From contig CAILAZ010000110.1 in the NCBI GenBank assembly GCA_903832295.1, positions 1-41,630 of the forward strand: DNA of 41,630 nucleotides, in the 5' to 3' direction. The stretch comes from an uncultured Acidobacteriota bacterium (GTDB lineage Bacteria; Acidobacteriota; Terriglobia; Terriglobales; Acidobacteriaceae). A program made the position numbers and the translations under genes. Below are positions 25,099-32,904 of this stretch, piece by piece. The first letter of the stretch is position 1, and each line of letters starts with the position of its first letter. Below the pieces are notes generated by a model. The model did not search any database. It saw only the letters and a program-made list of their open reading frames with translations, and was not told the DNA's origin.

Positions 25099-25743
25099 GT
25101 GAATACGATGTCGATCAAGAAGATAGCTGACGCTGATTTCCCGACCCGCTGGGGACACTTTCGAATACTTGGATTTGAGGGCTTTGTACCTGGAACTCCT
25201 GCGACCGGCTCGCCGGATGGTACGGAACGCCGACGAGAAGAGTCGGTGGTGCTGGTGATTGGCGATATCCATTCGGGCGCTCCGCTGGTGCGCATTCACT
25301 CGCAATGCCTGACCGGAGATGTGTTCCATTCCATGCGCTGCGACTGCGGGCAGCAGCTGGAGCTTGCGCTGGCAAAGATGGGCGAACTGGGACAGGGCAT
25401 TCTAATTTACGAAGAGCAGGAAGGACGCGGCATTGGGCTGATGGCAAAGCTGCGGGCTTATGAGCTGCAGGACCAGGGGCTGGATACCGTAGAAGCCAAT
25501 GTGAAGCTGGGATATGAGGCAGATTGCCGCGGGTATCACATGCCGGTCGAGATTCTGAAATTGCTGGGCGTGCGCAAACTTCGGCTGCTCTCAAACAATC
25601 CAGAGAAGGTGGCCGCCGTGGAGGCCGCGGGAATCGAAGTGGTGGAGCGGGTTCCGGCCGATGTGGAAGCGTACGCGTCACACGCGAAATATCTCAAAAC
25701 GAAGCGCGAGAAGATGGGACACCTGTTCACGCCGATGCGATAA
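25099..25743 (+). CDS. ribA: GTP cyclohydrolase II
   Basis: This 214-residue enzyme opens the guanine ring of GTP to give the first pyrimidine intermediate of riboflavin synthesis. The zinc ligands are C70, C81 and C83 (SQCLTGDVFHSMRCDCG in part). GTP-binding and catalytic segments follow: IYEEQEGRGIGL (about 103-114), DTVEANVKLGYEAD, and the C-terminal LLSNNPEKVAAVEAAGIEVVER. It is the stand-alone form without a fused RibB domain. It starts with GTG and has a -10-like box six bases upstream. A strong terminator follows 20 bases after the stop. Confidence 0.95.
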   Translation: MNTMSIKKIADADFPTRWGHFRILGFEGFVPGTPATGSPDGTERRREESVVLVIGDIHSGAPLVRIHSQCLTGDVFHSMRCDCGQQLELALAKMGELGQGILIYEEQEGRGIGLMAKLRAYELQDQGLDTVEANVKLGYEADCRGYHMPVEILKLLGVRKLRLLSNNPEKVAAVEAAGIEVVERVPADVEAYASHAKYLKTKREKMGHLFTPMR

Positions 25744-25754
25744 ATTCAGAGCAC

Positions 25755-26621
25755 TCATACCCGGCTCCTGCGCTCAACGCGCAGGAGCTTTTTCATCTCA
25801 TCGCCGCGCTTCACGGGCAGGGTGTGGGCGGCATACTCCATGAGGGCGCGGTACACGGCGGACTCAGGAGAGCCACGCAAGGCCTCGAGGTGCAATGCGA
25901 CGGTGCGGACGTCTCCACGAGCGAGCGGACCGCTGAACGACTTCCCTGCCCCGTTGCGCAAGAGGTTGTGGACCGTACGAAGCACGATGGGTTCCATGAT
26001 GCGGCGCACATCCCGGGCGGCGATACCGGCGCGCCTGCCGAGGCGCTCCGCAGCCTCAAGCTCGGCGGCGAGCATGGGGGAGAGCATGGCTCCGAAGGCG
26101 TGGTAGAGGGCTTTGCGGGCGGGGGTGATGGCGAAGCTGCGGGCGCCAAGAGTCTTTGCAATTTTTCGCGCCGCCTGCAGCGCGCGCGGAGAACCTTCCA
26201 AGGCAAACCATGCGCCTGTGAGGCTGGGCGCTTCTCCGGCGACGAAGGTCATCATGGGATGAGCGCTCCCGGTATGCACGCCGCGAACGGCGAGAGTGGC
26301 GAGTACATGGCTGCTGAGGACGCCGCTGGCGTGCAACACCACAGGCGGCAGCACGGCGCGGGAGGCAAGCGAGTGCGAGAGCTGGGAGACCGCTTCATCG
26401 GGGACGGCAAGGAAGAGGACGTCGCATCCGAGATGCGCCTGCTCCAGCGTGGTGGCCGTGGCCCCCAGGGAGCGCGCAAGCTTGACGGACTTGCGGCGGG
26501 ATGCGGGGTTCGCGCGGGCGATGACTTCCTGTATTTGAAGTCCCTGCGCGTGGAGGAGATTTGCAAGGCCGCTGGCAAGCGCTCCGGCACCGACGAATGA
26601 GATACTCTTCAGCCTGTTCAC
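25755..26621 (-). CDS. DUF2520-type Rossmann-fold oxidoreductase-like protein
   Basis: The 288-residue protein starts with a dinucleotide-binding fold (SFVGAGALASGLANLL, about 7-22), followed by DVLFLAVPDEAVSQL around 65 and VVLHASGVLSS around 92. A helical C-terminal domain contains LYHAFGAMLSPMLAAELEAAERL near 165-187 in two parts. This is the layout of DUF2520 proteins, related to NADP-dependent beta-hydroxyacid dehydrogenases and pyrroline-5-carboxylate reductase; the reaction is unknown. GTG at 26621 is preferred because the upstream frame runs into the promoter of the divergent NUDIX gene. No ribosome-binding site is seen. Its last codons contain the ribA terminator. Confidence 0.8.
   Translation of the reverse strand: MNRLKSISFVGAGALASGLANLLHAQGLQIQEVIARANPASRRKSVKLARSLGATATTLEQAHLGCDVLFLAVPDEAVSQLSHSLASRAVLPPVVLHASGVLSSHVLATLAVRGVHTGSAHPMMTFVAGEAPSLTGAWFALEGSPRALQAARKIAKTLGARSFAITPARKALYHAFGAMLSPMLAAELEAAERLGRRAGIAARDVRRIMEPIVLRTVHNLLRNGAGKSFSGPLARGDVRTVALHLEALRGSPESAVYRALMEYAAHTLPVKRGDEMKKLLRVERRSRV
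25764..25793 (+). terminator. rho-independent terminator of ribA
   Basis: GCTCCTGCGC and GCGCAGGAGC form a perfect 10-bp stem with a five-base loop, directly followed by TTTTT. It lies 20 bases after the ribA stop and inside the last codons of the convergent DUF2520 gene. Confidence 0.9.
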
Positions 26622-26627
26622 GTGAGC

Positions 26628-26662
26628 AGAGTAGCACGGCAGGGCGAAGATTTGTGTATAGT
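26628..26662. promoter_or_regulatory. back-to-back promoters between the DUF2520 and NUDIX genes
   Basis: On the minus strand TGCTACTCT, an extended -10, ends six bases before the GTG at 26621. On the plus strand TATAGT (26657-26662) ends six bases before the ATG at 26669. The two start codons are only 47 bp apart, and neither has a Shine-Dalgarno, so both transcripts may be leaderless and mutually exclusive. Confidence 0.4.
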
Positions 26663-26668
26663 GTCGGC

Positions 26669-27310
26669 ATGGCGAACGCAAGCAAGAAACCCTCCCGCAC
26701 CGCTCCGAAAAAGGCAACCACCCGCAAGAGTCCGAAGACGCCAAAGGAAGTTCAGGTTCTCTCCTCGAAGGTCGTGTACTCAGCGCCGGTGTTCCAGGTG
26801 ACCACTTATGAAATCATTGAGCCCTCAGGAGCAAAGGTGCGACGCGACATTATTCGGCATCCTGGCTCGGTGGTGATCCTGGCTCTCGATGAGAGGAAGG
26901 CTGCGCCTTCGGTGTTGCTGATCCGGCAGTATCGCTACGCGGCGGACCAGGAGATGTGGGAGTTGCCGGCAGGACGCATTGACGAGGGCGAGGATGCGCT
27001 GACGGCCGCCAAGCGCGAGCTGGCAGAGGAGACGGGGTACTCGGCATCTGAGTGGAAACCGGCTCTGTACTATTATGCAAGCCCAGGGTTCCTGGACGAG
27101 ACGATGACGATATTCGCGGCTCGCGACCTGCGTAAGGGCAAAGCAACTCCGGAAGAAGACGAGTTCATCACCGGTAAACTGCTGCCGCTCTCGATGGCCG
27201 TAAAGTGGGTAATGAGCGGCAAGATCATGGATGGCAAGGCCATTGCGGGAGTGCTTTGGGCAGCGCAGAAATTTCATATTTCAGGAAAAGGAAGCACCCG
27301 CAAGAGCTGA
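26669..27310 (+). CDS. NUDIX hydrolase, ADP-ribose pyrophosphatase-like
   Basis: The 213-residue protein contains a complete NUDIX box at residues 102-124 (pattern G-x5-E-x7-REL-x-EE-x-GY), with the metal-binding REL and EE glutamates. The flanking segments SVLLIRQYRYAADQEMWELPAG and YYASPGFLDETMTIFAA are those of ADP-ribose pyrophosphatases, which split ADP-ribose into AMP and ribose 5-phosphate. The first 27 residues are Lys/Pro/Thr-rich and probably unfolded, not typical of the family. It starts at the ATG at 26669, with a -10-like TATAGT six bases upstream. Confidence 0.9.
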   Translation: MANASKKPSRTAPKKATTRKSPKTPKEVQVLSSKVVYSAPVFQVTTYEIIEPSGAKVRRDIIRHPGSVVILALDERKAAPSVLLIRQYRYAADQEMWELPAGRIDEGEDALTAAKRELAEETGYSASEWKPALYYYASPGFLDETMTIFAARDLRKGKATPEEDEFITGKLLPLSMAVKWVMSGKIMDGKAIAGVLWAAQKFHISGKGSTRKS

Positions 27311-27387
27311 TTGCGCATCTCTGATGGTGGGTGATGGGAGTTGCTGAAACCCGCATAAAATAAGGTGTTTTAAACATCTGTGCCATG

Positions 27388-27416
27388 TTGACAGCACTAA
27401 GAAACTGGTGGACAAT
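27388..27416 (+). promoter_or_regulatory. promoter of the cold-shock gene
   Basis: A perfect -35 TTGACA (27388-27393) and GACAAT (27411-27416, four of six) are spaced by 17 bp. Transcription would begin near 27423, giving a leader of about 127 bases before the GTG. Such long leaders are typical of temperature-responsive csp mRNAs. A small hairpin, TCGGC/GCCGA (27510-27524), lies just before the ribosome-binding site. Confidence 0.65.
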
Positions 27417-27550
27417 CGTGAAAATCAGGTCAACAACGGGATTGACCCACAGCAGTTCAGCAGCGCACGACCGAAACCTGAACACGCAAGGTTTGTCTGG
27501 TTGAGACCGTCGGCTGCACGCCGATAGCAAGACGCTCGGAGGAATAGTAA

Positions 27551-27760
27551 GTGTCTCGTCTCAAGGGAACCGTGAAGTGGTTCAACAACGCCAAAGGTTT
27601 TGGTTTCATCGGACGCGAGGATGGCCCCGATGTGTTTGTACATTACAGCGCAATCAGCAGTGAAGGCTACAAGAGCCTCCAGGAGGGCGATCAAGTCGAG
27701 TTCGAAATCGTTGAAGGCCAGAAGGGTCCACAGGCAGGAAATGTGATGAAGGTCGCCTGA
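27551..27760 (+). CDS. csp: cold-shock domain protein (CspA family)
   Basis: The 69-residue protein is a single cold-shock domain that binds single-stranded RNA and DNA. RNP1 is KGFGFI (15-20) and RNP2 is VFVHY (28-32). The N-terminal [11 protein letters not shown] is near-invariant in the family. It starts with GTG, and GGAGGA lies eight bases upstream. A promoter about 135 bases upstream and a terminator 22 bases downstream make it a single-gene unit with a long leader. Confidence 0.97.
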   Translation: MSRLKGTVKWFNNAKGFGFIGREDGPDVFVHYSAISSEGYKSLQEGDQVEFEIVEGQKGPQAGNVMKVA

Positions 27761-27781
27761 CGATTGAAGCACAGAAAGCGC

Positions 27782-27806
27782 GAGGCCCAGCCGATGGCTG
27801 GGCCTC
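27782..27806. terminator. hairpin between csp and the convergent secreted-protein gene
   Basis: GAGGCCCAGCC and GGCTGGGCCTC form an 11-bp perfect stem with a three-base loop. It lies 22 bases after the csp stop and 18 bases from the stop of the convergent gene, so it can serve both. Confidence 0.8.
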
Positions 27807-27823
27807 TGCATTTCAGGCTGACG

Positions 27824-28360
27824 CTACTTGCTGCTGGTGGAGCAAGAGTCGGCGACCTTGTGGACATTGCTGACGCTCAACTGCTGCGTGGCAGCAGCAC
27901 CGGTCGGGCTGGTGGAGGTGGAGGAGGTAGAGGACGACATTGCGCCAGCACCCGCTCCGCTGCTGGGAATCGAGATGCCATCAACCCTTACCTGTTTTCC
28001 GATGAAGCTGTTTAGCTGCGAGATATCGCCGCGCAGTTGGAAGCTGTTTCCTGAATTGTCAGCAAGAGTGAAATTGCCATCCGAGGACTGGCTGAGACAG
28101 CCTTCCACGGTCGTGGTCTGCGAGTTGCTGGCCTGGCTGGCGTGGTCGCGCGACATCTGTCCCGAGGCACTGGTGTCTGGCGGCAGCGCGGATGGGTCCG
28201 CCGGAGTGGATGGATTGGCTGGAGCCTGACCGGTCTGATCCTGGGGGAAGGTGGACGGAGTGGACGCCGGAGGCGTCTGGTTCGGAGTGCTGCCCATCTG
28301 CGCGGAAGCCGCGAGACAGCATCCCAGCAAGAGCGTTCCAAGGCTAAGAGTCTTCTTCAT
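27824..28360 (-). CDS. secreted Ser/Thr-rich protein with small beta domain
   Basis: The 178-residue product has a clear signal peptide (about 1-20, ending AASAQ). A Pro/Ser/Thr/Gln-rich segment (about 21-82) precedes a compact domain (about 83-133) with TVEGCLSQSSDGNFTLAD, NSFQLRGDISQL and GKQVRVDGI. This pattern recalls the OB-fold-like DUF5818 proteins common in acidobacteria; the assignment is tentative. A Ser/Thr/Gly/Ala-rich tail follows, ending with SNVHKVADSC. Two cysteines (in VEGC and DSC) could form a disulphide. GAGGAG seven nt upstream fixes the ATG at 28360; a longer frame to 28657 is not needed. Function unknown. Confidence 0.75.
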   Translation of the reverse strand: MKKTLSLGTLLLGCCLAASAQMGSTPNQTPPASTPSTFPQDQTGQAPANPSTPADPSALPPDTSASGQMSRDHASQASNSQTTTVEGCLSQSSDGNFTLADNSGNSFQLRGDISQLNSFIGKQVRVDGISIPSSGAGAGAMSSSTSSTSTSPTGAAATQQLSVSNVHKVADSCSTSSK

Positions 28361-28503
28361 GCGATTTCTCCTCGACCAGCGGTAGTGCAAGACGGCTGCC
28401 GTTCCAGCAGCCATGGAATGCAGGGCGAGCGAGAGCACAGTATGGTTTGACGGCGGAAGGATTTGCGGAACGCGCGTGAGATTTACACGGGCTGCTGGTC
28501 CGC

Positions 28504-29910
28504 TCAGGACGGGAACAGTCGCATGAGTCCCTGGGGCGGCAAGTCTGGAACGAGGAATTTGCGAGCGTCTCCGGAGGCAAGAGCGAGCGCTTCGGCGGTG
28601 AGATATCCGGCGCGTACGGCACCCTCCATGGTGGAGGGCCATCCGGTCTTGGTCCAATCACCACTGAGAAACAGGCGGGGCCACGGAGTGGCGGGAGAGA
28701 GGCGGAACTGCTCGCTGAGCGGGGCGGGAGCAAAGGTCGCGTGAACTTCCTTAATCACCGTAGCCTTTATGAGCGTGGCCTGACGCACGGAGGGAAAGAA
28801 CTCCGCCAGCTCTTTCATGGCGAGTTCAATGATCTCAGCGCGGCCCATCTCCAGCGTGGACTTTGAGGAACTCACCACGAGTTCGAGATAGCTCCCGGTG
28901 CCTTCTCTTTTCTTCGCAATGATCTTGGACTTCTGAAACATCCACTGGATGTTCCGGTCGAGCAAAGCGGCGTGCTCCAGGGGGGTGATCTCACGATCAA
29001 ACCAGAGATGGATGCCGGTGATTGGCACGGTTCGCAGGTGACTGAGTTTTCCCTGTAAAGCCTCGCTCGCCGCGCCCTGCGGCAGGATGCGCGAGAGCGC
29101 GTGAAAAGGAAGCGCGCTGATTGCATAGTCCAGATGGAAGTCACGGTCCTCTGCACGCACGGTGACCGAAGAGTCGCTGAATTCCACGGCCTCTACTCCG
29201 CTGCGGAGCCGCACTTCGCCGCCACGGGCGCGGATGTAATCAGCAGCGACACCGTAGATTTCCGAGAGAGGAGCGGTGGGCACACCCATGCGCCCGGCTT
29301 CCGCCGACTTGAGAAAAGCATCGCGAAAGACCATGGCCGCGTAGCGGACCGACGACTTGTCGAGTTCTTCATTGAGGCTGCTGATGAGCACAGGAGCCCA
29401 GAAGCGGTCGATGGCCGCCTGAGTCTGTCCTTTGCGGCGCAACCATGCGAGGAAGTCCTCGCTGCTGTCCTCCGGCACTCCGGCCAGGAGCGCGATCAAT
29501 GCGCGGGCGATTCCGGCCTTGTCGCGGGTGGAGAGCAGCTTGAACTTCAGAAAGGACATTGCTGAATGAAAGGGGGCAGGCAGAGCCGAAGATTCAATGA
29601 AGCTGGAGCGTCCGCCGGGTTCGATAAACGTGATTCGCTTATACCAGCGTACTTTATCCGCGACGCCAAGCCGCGCGTAGAGATTGAGCAGATTTGTGCA
29701 ACAGCCGAGCAGAACGTGCTGGCAATTGTCCACCACTTCGCCGGTTCCAGGATGCTCGTACGAAGAGGCGCGTCCGCCGAGAAATGGGCGGCGCTCGAAG
29801 AGCGTTACCGGGTAGCCGGCATCGGCGAGAGCACAGGCCGAGCCGATTCCGGCAAGTCCGCCGCCGATGATGGCTACCGTGGGTTTCGCTTTCGCGCCCT
29901 GCGCACTCAC
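28504..29910 (-). CDS. hpnE: hydroxysqualene dehydroxylase
   Basis: The 468-residue flavoprotein starts with the FAD-binding motif VAIIGGGLAGIGSACALA (about 12-29) and ERRPFLGGRASS. CQHVLLGCCTNLLNLYARLG (about 63-82) is characteristic of HpnE, and a second dinucleotide-site segment, RLFLSGDWTKTGWPSTMEGA, is near the C terminus. HpnE reductively removes the hydroxyl of hydroxysqualene to give squalene, the last of three steps with HpnC and HpnD. It starts with GTG in a four-base overlap with the hpnD stop, so the genes are translationally coupled. It is the last gene of the hopanoid operon. Confidence 0.93.
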   Translation of the reverse strand: MSAQGAKAKPTVAIIGGGLAGIGSACALADAGYPVTLFERRPFLGGRASSYEHPGTGEVVDNCQHVLLGCCTNLLNLYARLGVADKVRWYKRITFIEPGGRSSFIESSALPAPFHSAMSFLKFKLLSTRDKAGIARALIALLAGVPEDSSEDFLAWLRRKGQTQAAIDRFWAPVLISSLNEELDKSSVRYAAMVFRDAFLKSAEAGRMGVPTAPLSEIYGVAADYIRARGGEVRLRSGVEAVEFSDSSVTVRAEDRDFHLDYAISALPFHALSRILPQGAASEALQGKLSHLRTVPITGIHLWFDREITPLEHAALLDRNIQWMFQKSKIIAKKREGTGSYLELVVSSSKSTLEMGRAEIIELAMKELAEFFPSVRQATLIKATVIKEVHATFAPAPLSEQFRLSPATPWPRLFLSGDWTKTGWPSTMEGAVRAGYLTAEALALASGDARKFLVPDLPPQGLMRLFPS

Positions 29911-30818
29911 GTCAGTCGTTTCCAGAATCCCGCGGCAAGCACCTTCAACTTATCGCGCAGCGAAAGGCGCACGCGCTCAGAATAGACGTCGTACTTCTTG
30001 AGTTCGATACGGTCAAGAATTCCGCGGTAGATTTCCACCATCGCCCAGAGGGCGGGCTGGCTAACCTCATCGATGAGGGGAAGGAGTTGCTGGGCGGAGG
30101 TGTAGAACTCGCGGGCGCGCGCAGCCTGGAAGGCCAGCAGGGGTTGGAGCTTCTCCATGGGAACGCCCGCACCAAGCTCCTCGGGCAAGACGCCGAAGCG
30201 CTCGAGGTCCTCCTGCGGAAGATAGATGCGCGCCATGGCGGCGTCTTCCTTTACGTCACGAAGGATGTTGGTGAGCTGGAAGGCAATGCCGAGATGCTCG
30301 GCGTAGCCTTCGGCCGCAGGGTCACGATAGCCAAAAATGCGGATACAGACGAGTCCGACGACGGAGGCCACGTGATAGCAATAGTTGTAGAGATCGTCAA
30401 ATGTGGGATAGACGACGAGCAGTTGGTTGGGCTGCGCACCGCCGTCGCGAACGTCCATTCCGGTGCCGGCGACGAGCTGGTCGAGCAGTTCCATGGGGAT
30501 GCTGTAGCGGCGCTGCGAGTCAAGCAGGGCGAGGAAGACGGGGTCGTCGGTGCGCCCGGTCTCGACTGAGCGATGATAGGACTCGATGAAGTCCGCAAGC
30601 TTGGAGCGCCGCTCCTGCGGGGTCATGCCGGGATCGTCACTGAGATCATCAGCATGGCGCATGAAGGCATAGACGGCACTCAAGGCATTGCGCTTGCGCA
30701 CCGGAAGCAGCATGAAACCGTAATAGAAATTTTTGGCCGATGAGCGGGCGATGTGGCGGCACACGCTGTAGGCGGTGGTCAACTGCATCTGGGAGGGCTG
30801 AAGGGTGGCGTTGTTCAT
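29907..30818 (-). CDS. hpnD: presqualene diphosphate synthase
   Basis: This 303-residue prenyltransferase has the two aspartate motifs that bind the magnesium-diphosphate: HADDLSDD (56-62 region) and NILRDVKED (about 184-192). SSAKNFYYGFMLLP at 26-39 is typical of HpnD. It condenses two farnesyl diphosphates into presqualene diphosphate for HpnC. It overlaps hpnC and hpnE by four bases at both ends (ATGA and GTGA junctions). Confidence 0.94.
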   Translation of the reverse strand: MNNATLQPSQMQLTTAYSVCRHIARSSAKNFYYGFMLLPVRKRNALSAVYAFMRHADDLSDDPGMTPQERRSKLADFIESYHRSVETGRTDDPVFLALLDSQRRYSIPMELLDQLVAGTGMDVRDGGAQPNQLLVVYPTFDDLYNYCYHVASVVGLVCIRIFGYRDPAAEGYAEHLGIAFQLTNILRDVKEDAAMARIYLPQEDLERFGVLPEELGAGVPMEKLQPLLAFQAARAREFYTSAQQLLPLIDEVSQPALWAMVEIYRGILDRIELKKYDVYSERVRLSLRDKLKVLAAGFWKRLT

Positions 30819-31837
30819 CCGGCCCGCCCCAGGGCGATGCGTGAGGCAAGTGCGCGAAGAGCCAGCCCGGCCTTGCGCAGATTGCTGAGACTGGGGCGGC
30901 GAGCGAGCACGTTGTAATCCTGTTTCTCAATGGCTTGCAAAATTGCCAGCCCTCCCCGGCTGAACAGCTCAAGATCGAGCGCCAGCGAACGGTTCACCAT
31001 CTTCACCAGCGGCAGACCACGTTCAAACCACTCCCTGGCACGCTCGACTTCAAAGCGCATAAGGTCTCGAAACTGGGTGTTGAAGCTGGCCCGGGCAATC
31101 TGCTCTTCGCTGACTCCGAAGCGGCGGAGATCCTCGAGCGGAAGATAGACGCGGCCCTTTTTCCAATCGACGGCTACGTCCTGCCAGAAATTCGCAAGCT
31201 GGAGCGCGGTGCAGGTGAAATCAGAAAGACGGCGGCGCTCTTCATCACGGTAACGGCAAAGGAACAAGACGAGATGGCCGACGGGATTTGCCGAATTTCT
31301 GCAATAGGCCAGCAGATCATCAAATGTCTGATAGCGGGTGACGACCTGGTCCTGACGGAAGGCAGTGAGGAGATCACTGAACTCATGGCGCGGAATGTCG
31401 AAGGCCTGAATTGTCTCCGTCAAAGCTACGAAGACTGGATGCCGGACGGTGGATTGCGCGCCGGTCCCCAGCGCGCGATAGGTTTCGTCCAACTCCTCTT
31501 GCCAGCGATTGAGGAGCGCGAGCGCGACTTGGGCATCCCCGACTTCGTCGCCTAGATCGTCAGAGATGCGGCAATAGGCGTAGATGTTGAAGAAATGCTG
31601 GTGCAGGTGCCGGGGCAGGAACCAGGTGGCGACGGAAAAATTCTCATAGTGCGAGGTGGCCAGGCGCAAGCAATAGGAGCGCGCTTCAGCCAGCGACGGG
31701 GCGGTGGCGGGAATTGCGTAGTGCGGAGGAAGACTGGCCCAGCCACGCGCCAGAAGTTGCTCGACGGTGGATGGAGTTGGATTGGCGCCGGAAGAACCGG
31801 CGCCGTTGGGACCTGTGCTGGACACGAGTGACGTCAA
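30815..31837 (-). CDS. hpnC: hydroxysqualene synthase
   Basis: The 340-residue protein belongs to the squalene/phytoene synthase family. Its aspartate motifs are SDDLGDE (about 92-98) and NFWQDVAVD (217-225); the SHYENFSVATWFLPRHLHQH block (62-81) is characteristic of HpnC. It converts presqualene diphosphate to hydroxysqualene. The frame opens with TTG at 31837 behind AGGGA; GTG at 31825 is an alternative. The first 23 residues (Ser/Gly/Pro-rich) are unlikely to be structured. Confidence 0.93.
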   Translation of the reverse strand: MTSLVSSTGPNGAGSSGANPTPSTVEQLLARGWASLPPHYAIPATAPSLAEARSYCLRLATSHYENFSVATWFLPRHLHQHFFNIYAYCRISDDLGDEVGDAQVALALLNRWQEELDETYRALGTGAQSTVRHPVFVALTETIQAFDIPRHEFSDLLTAFRQDQVVTRYQTFDDLLAYCRNSANPVGHLVLFLCRYRDEERRRLSDFTCTALQLANFWQDVAVDWKKGRVYLPLEDLRRFGVSEEQIARASFNTQFRDLMRFEVERAREWFERGLPLVKMVNRSLALDLELFSRGGLAILQAIEKQDYNVLARRPSLSNLRKAGLALRALASRIALGRAG

Positions 31838-31850
31838 TCGTCTTCCCTTA

Positions 31851-32900
31851 TCAGTGCCCGGGAATGATAGCGGTTTTGATTTCGCCGCCGCGAGTCAACA
31901 TCTCCCGCAGAACGGATTGCAGCTTGGAGAGGGGGGCTTCTCCGGTGATGTAATCGGCACCTTTGATCTTGCGTTCGGCGATGAGCGCGAAAGCGCGCCG
32001 CACGGTGTCAGGCGTGTGATGGAACGTGGCCTTGAGAGTGATCTCTGAGTAGTGCAGACGCTCGGTGTTCAGTTGAACACGAGTGCCCTTGGCGCATCCG
32101 CCAAAGAGGTTCACGGTGCCGCCCTTGCGCACCATGTCAATGGCCCACTCCCATGCTTCTGGACGGCCAACGGCTTCAATCACGACGTCAGAGCCGCGAC
32201 GCTCGGAGGTCATGTCGCGCACGGCCTCAATGGGATTGGCAACCTTGGGAAACTGCACGACCTTGCTGGCCCCGGCGTGTTTTGCCGAACTGACCTGCTC
32301 GTCATGCTTGACGACGGCAATAACGTCACAGCCCATGATGTGGGCCACCTGCATAAACATGAGGCCGATGGGTCCGGCGCCGATGACGGTGACGGTTTCG
32401 CCGATCTCCACGCCGGTTTCATGCAGGCCGCGGAGCACGCAAGCCAGGGGCTCGGTGAGGGCGGCGGTTTCGAAGCTGATTTCTTTGGGGATGACCAGCA
32501 TGTTGTTTTCAACGATGCGGCGCGGGACGCGAATGAACTCCGCGTACGCGCCGTTGTTGAACAGCAGGTCTTCGCAGAGATTTTCCTGGTGCTTCTTGCA
32601 ATAAAAACACTGACCGCAGGGAGCGGAGTTGAGCGCAACGACGCGCTGCCCCACCATGAAATTCTTAACTCCGGGGCCCACCTTTTCGATGACGCCGGCA
32701 AACTCATGCCCGAACAGGGCCGGTGGAACAATCATCTTGGCGTGATATCCCCGGCGATACACTTTCAGGTCAGTGCCACAGGTCAGCGCAGCCTGAACGC
32801 GGATCAGTACCTCTCCTTTTTCCAGCTCCGGAATCGGTACCCGTTCGATCTTCACATCCTCTTTTCCGTAGAGGACTGCTGCCGTCATCTGTTTGTTCAC
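31851..32900 (-). CDS. zinc-dependent MDR dehydrogenase B, hopanoid operon
   Basis: The 349-residue medium-chain dehydrogenase has the catalytic zinc motif C41-G-T-D, GHE (H65, E66), four structural-zinc cysteines (C95, C98, C101, C109), and a Rossmann motif VIGAGPIGLMFMQVA near 168-182. It resembles sorbitol, threonine and galactitol dehydrogenases, which oxidise polyols or reduce sugar-like ketones and aldehydes. It starts with GTG (GGAAGG upstream), four bases after its paralogue's stop, and precedes hpnC by 13 bases. Inside a hopanoid operon, after hpnG, a sugar-side-chain oxidoreductase role is plausible. This is inference. Confidence 0.85.
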   Translation of the reverse strand: MNKQMTAAVLYGKEDVKIERVPIPELEKGEVLIRVQAALTCGTDLKVYRRGYHAKMIVPPALFGHEFAGVIEKVGPGVKNFMVGQRVVALNSAPCGQCFYCKKHQENLCEDLLFNNGAYAEFIRVPRRIVENNMLVIPKEISFETAALTEPLACVLRGLHETGVEIGETVTVIGAGPIGLMFMQVAHIMGCDVIAVVKHDEQVSSAKHAGASKVVQFPKVANPIEAVRDMTSERRGSDVVIEAVGRPEAWEWAIDMVRKGGTVNLFGGCAKGTRVQLNTERLHYSEITLKATFHHTPDTVRRAFALIAERKIKGADYITGEAPLSKLQSVLREMLTRGGEIKTAIIPGH

Positions 32901-32904
32901 TCTG

